DNA of 6,384 nt from an uncultured bacterium (GTDB taxonomy: Bacteria > Bacteroidota > Bacteroidia > CAILMK01): positions 1 through 6,384 of the forward strand of contig CAILMK010000361.1 of NCBI GenBank assembly GCA_903835275.1, written 5' to 3'. Made by a program: the position numbers and the translations under genes. Below are positions 6,177 to 6,384 of the stretch, one piece after another. Numbering within the stretch: the stretch's first letter is position 1; the number at the start of each line of letters is the position of its first letter. Below the pieces are notes generated by a model. That model was not told where the DNA came from, searched no databases, and saw nothing but the letters and a program-made list of their open reading frames with translations.

Positions 6177-6234
6177 GGATTGTCGATTGCGGATTTTTTG
6201 GATTGCGAATTGCGAATTGTCAATTGCGAATCTG
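6177..6234. repeat. Degenerate heptamer array (GGATTGC type), eight units
   Basis: Eight 7-bp units with consensus (G/C)(G/A)ATTG(C/T): GGATTGT 6177, CGATTGC 6184, GGATTTT 6191, then two extra T, GGATTGC 6200, GAATTGC 6207, GAATTGT 6214, CAATTGC 6221 and GAATCTG 6228. It lies between the terminator of the M49 gene and the next gene. No promoter box is evident in it. Function unknown. Confidence 0.65.
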
Positions 6235-6257
6235 TTAACCTATTATAAAAAGCACTT

Positions 6258-6384
6258 ATGAAGTATACTTTGAACTTAGTTGAGGAATGGGATTATGGCG
6301 ATATACTCATCTTACCGGAAAATTTACAGGTGCCAACTAATCAAGATAAATATAAGCCATATAACGACACCCGGGTAATTTTAC
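6258..6384 (+). CDS. Hypothetical protein, 3' partial
   Basis: An open frame of 42 codons from an ATG to the right edge; an in-frame TAA at 6246-6248 makes this the first possible start. The visible protein begins MKYTLNLVEEWDYGDILILP and continues with a polar, Lys/Tyr/Asn-rich stretch ending TRVIL. I do not recognise it. GDILILP followed later by RVIL has a faint resemblance to the opening strands of PemK/MazF-type proteins, but too little is visible to claim this. There is no signal peptide, Shine-Dalgarno sequence or clear TAnnTTTG promoter upstream, although the heptamer array ends 23 bases before the start. Coding is plausible from composition but unproven. Confidence 0.5.
   Translation, partial: MKYTLNLVEEWDYGDILILPENLQVPTNQDKYKPYNDTRVIL

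Noticed and set aside
6177..6234. CRISPR array
   Set aside because: Units are 7 bp, adjoining and degenerate, with no spacers and no cas genes nearby.

Overview
The window looks like a chromosomal stretch from a member of the Bacteroidota. Evidence seen directly: moderate-to-low GC, no convincing Shine-Dalgarno sequence before any of the starts, two TAnnTTTG-type -7 promoter elements back to back between divergent genes, and several short G/C-run or 7-8 bp degenerate repeats at gene ends of a kind I associate with this phylum. The protein families also fit (DUF1569, TerC/Alx, cytoplasmic NlpC/P60 peptidase, lipidated M49 peptidase). I cannot place it below phylum level.

Layout. Bases 3-2165 hold a compact plus-strand run: a DUF1569 (DinB-like) protein cut by the left edge, a TerC/Alx-type membrane protein 28 bp later, and an NlpC/P60 gamma-D-glutamyl-type peptidase 5 bp after that. 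The peptidase stop codon lies inside a G/C-run palindromic repeat (about 2157-2262). Next comes a secreted thioredoxin-fold-like protein with no cysteine (2300-2818). A 256-bp spacer (2819-3074) separates it from a convergent minus-strand gene and is almost entirely repeats: an octamer array, a 162-bp element with 27-bp terminal inverted repeats, and a second octamer array that supplies the stop codon of the minus-strand gene. That gene (3905-3075) is an exported alpha/beta-hydrolase with an intact Ser-Asp-His triad. It is transcribed divergently from a large M49 (dipeptidyl-peptidase III family) lipoprotein (4029-6110). The two -7 elements lie 28 bp apart, so the promoters overlap. The M49 gene ends at a good intrinsic terminator (6134-6170), followed by an eight-unit heptamer array (6177-6234) and the first 42 codons of an unrecognised gene (6258 to the right edge).

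How the genes relate. The first three genes are probably one transcript, but I see no single pathway joining them. Peptide and peptidoglycan-peptide turnover is a loose theme: a cytoplasmic NlpC/P60 peptidase and a lipid-anchored dipeptidyl peptidase. This is mostly housekeeping or general metabolic content, and I did not find a new multi-gene system. The most notable material is non-coding: repeat families sit at gene 3' ends and twice provide the stop codon, and a long-TIR element separates two convergent genes.
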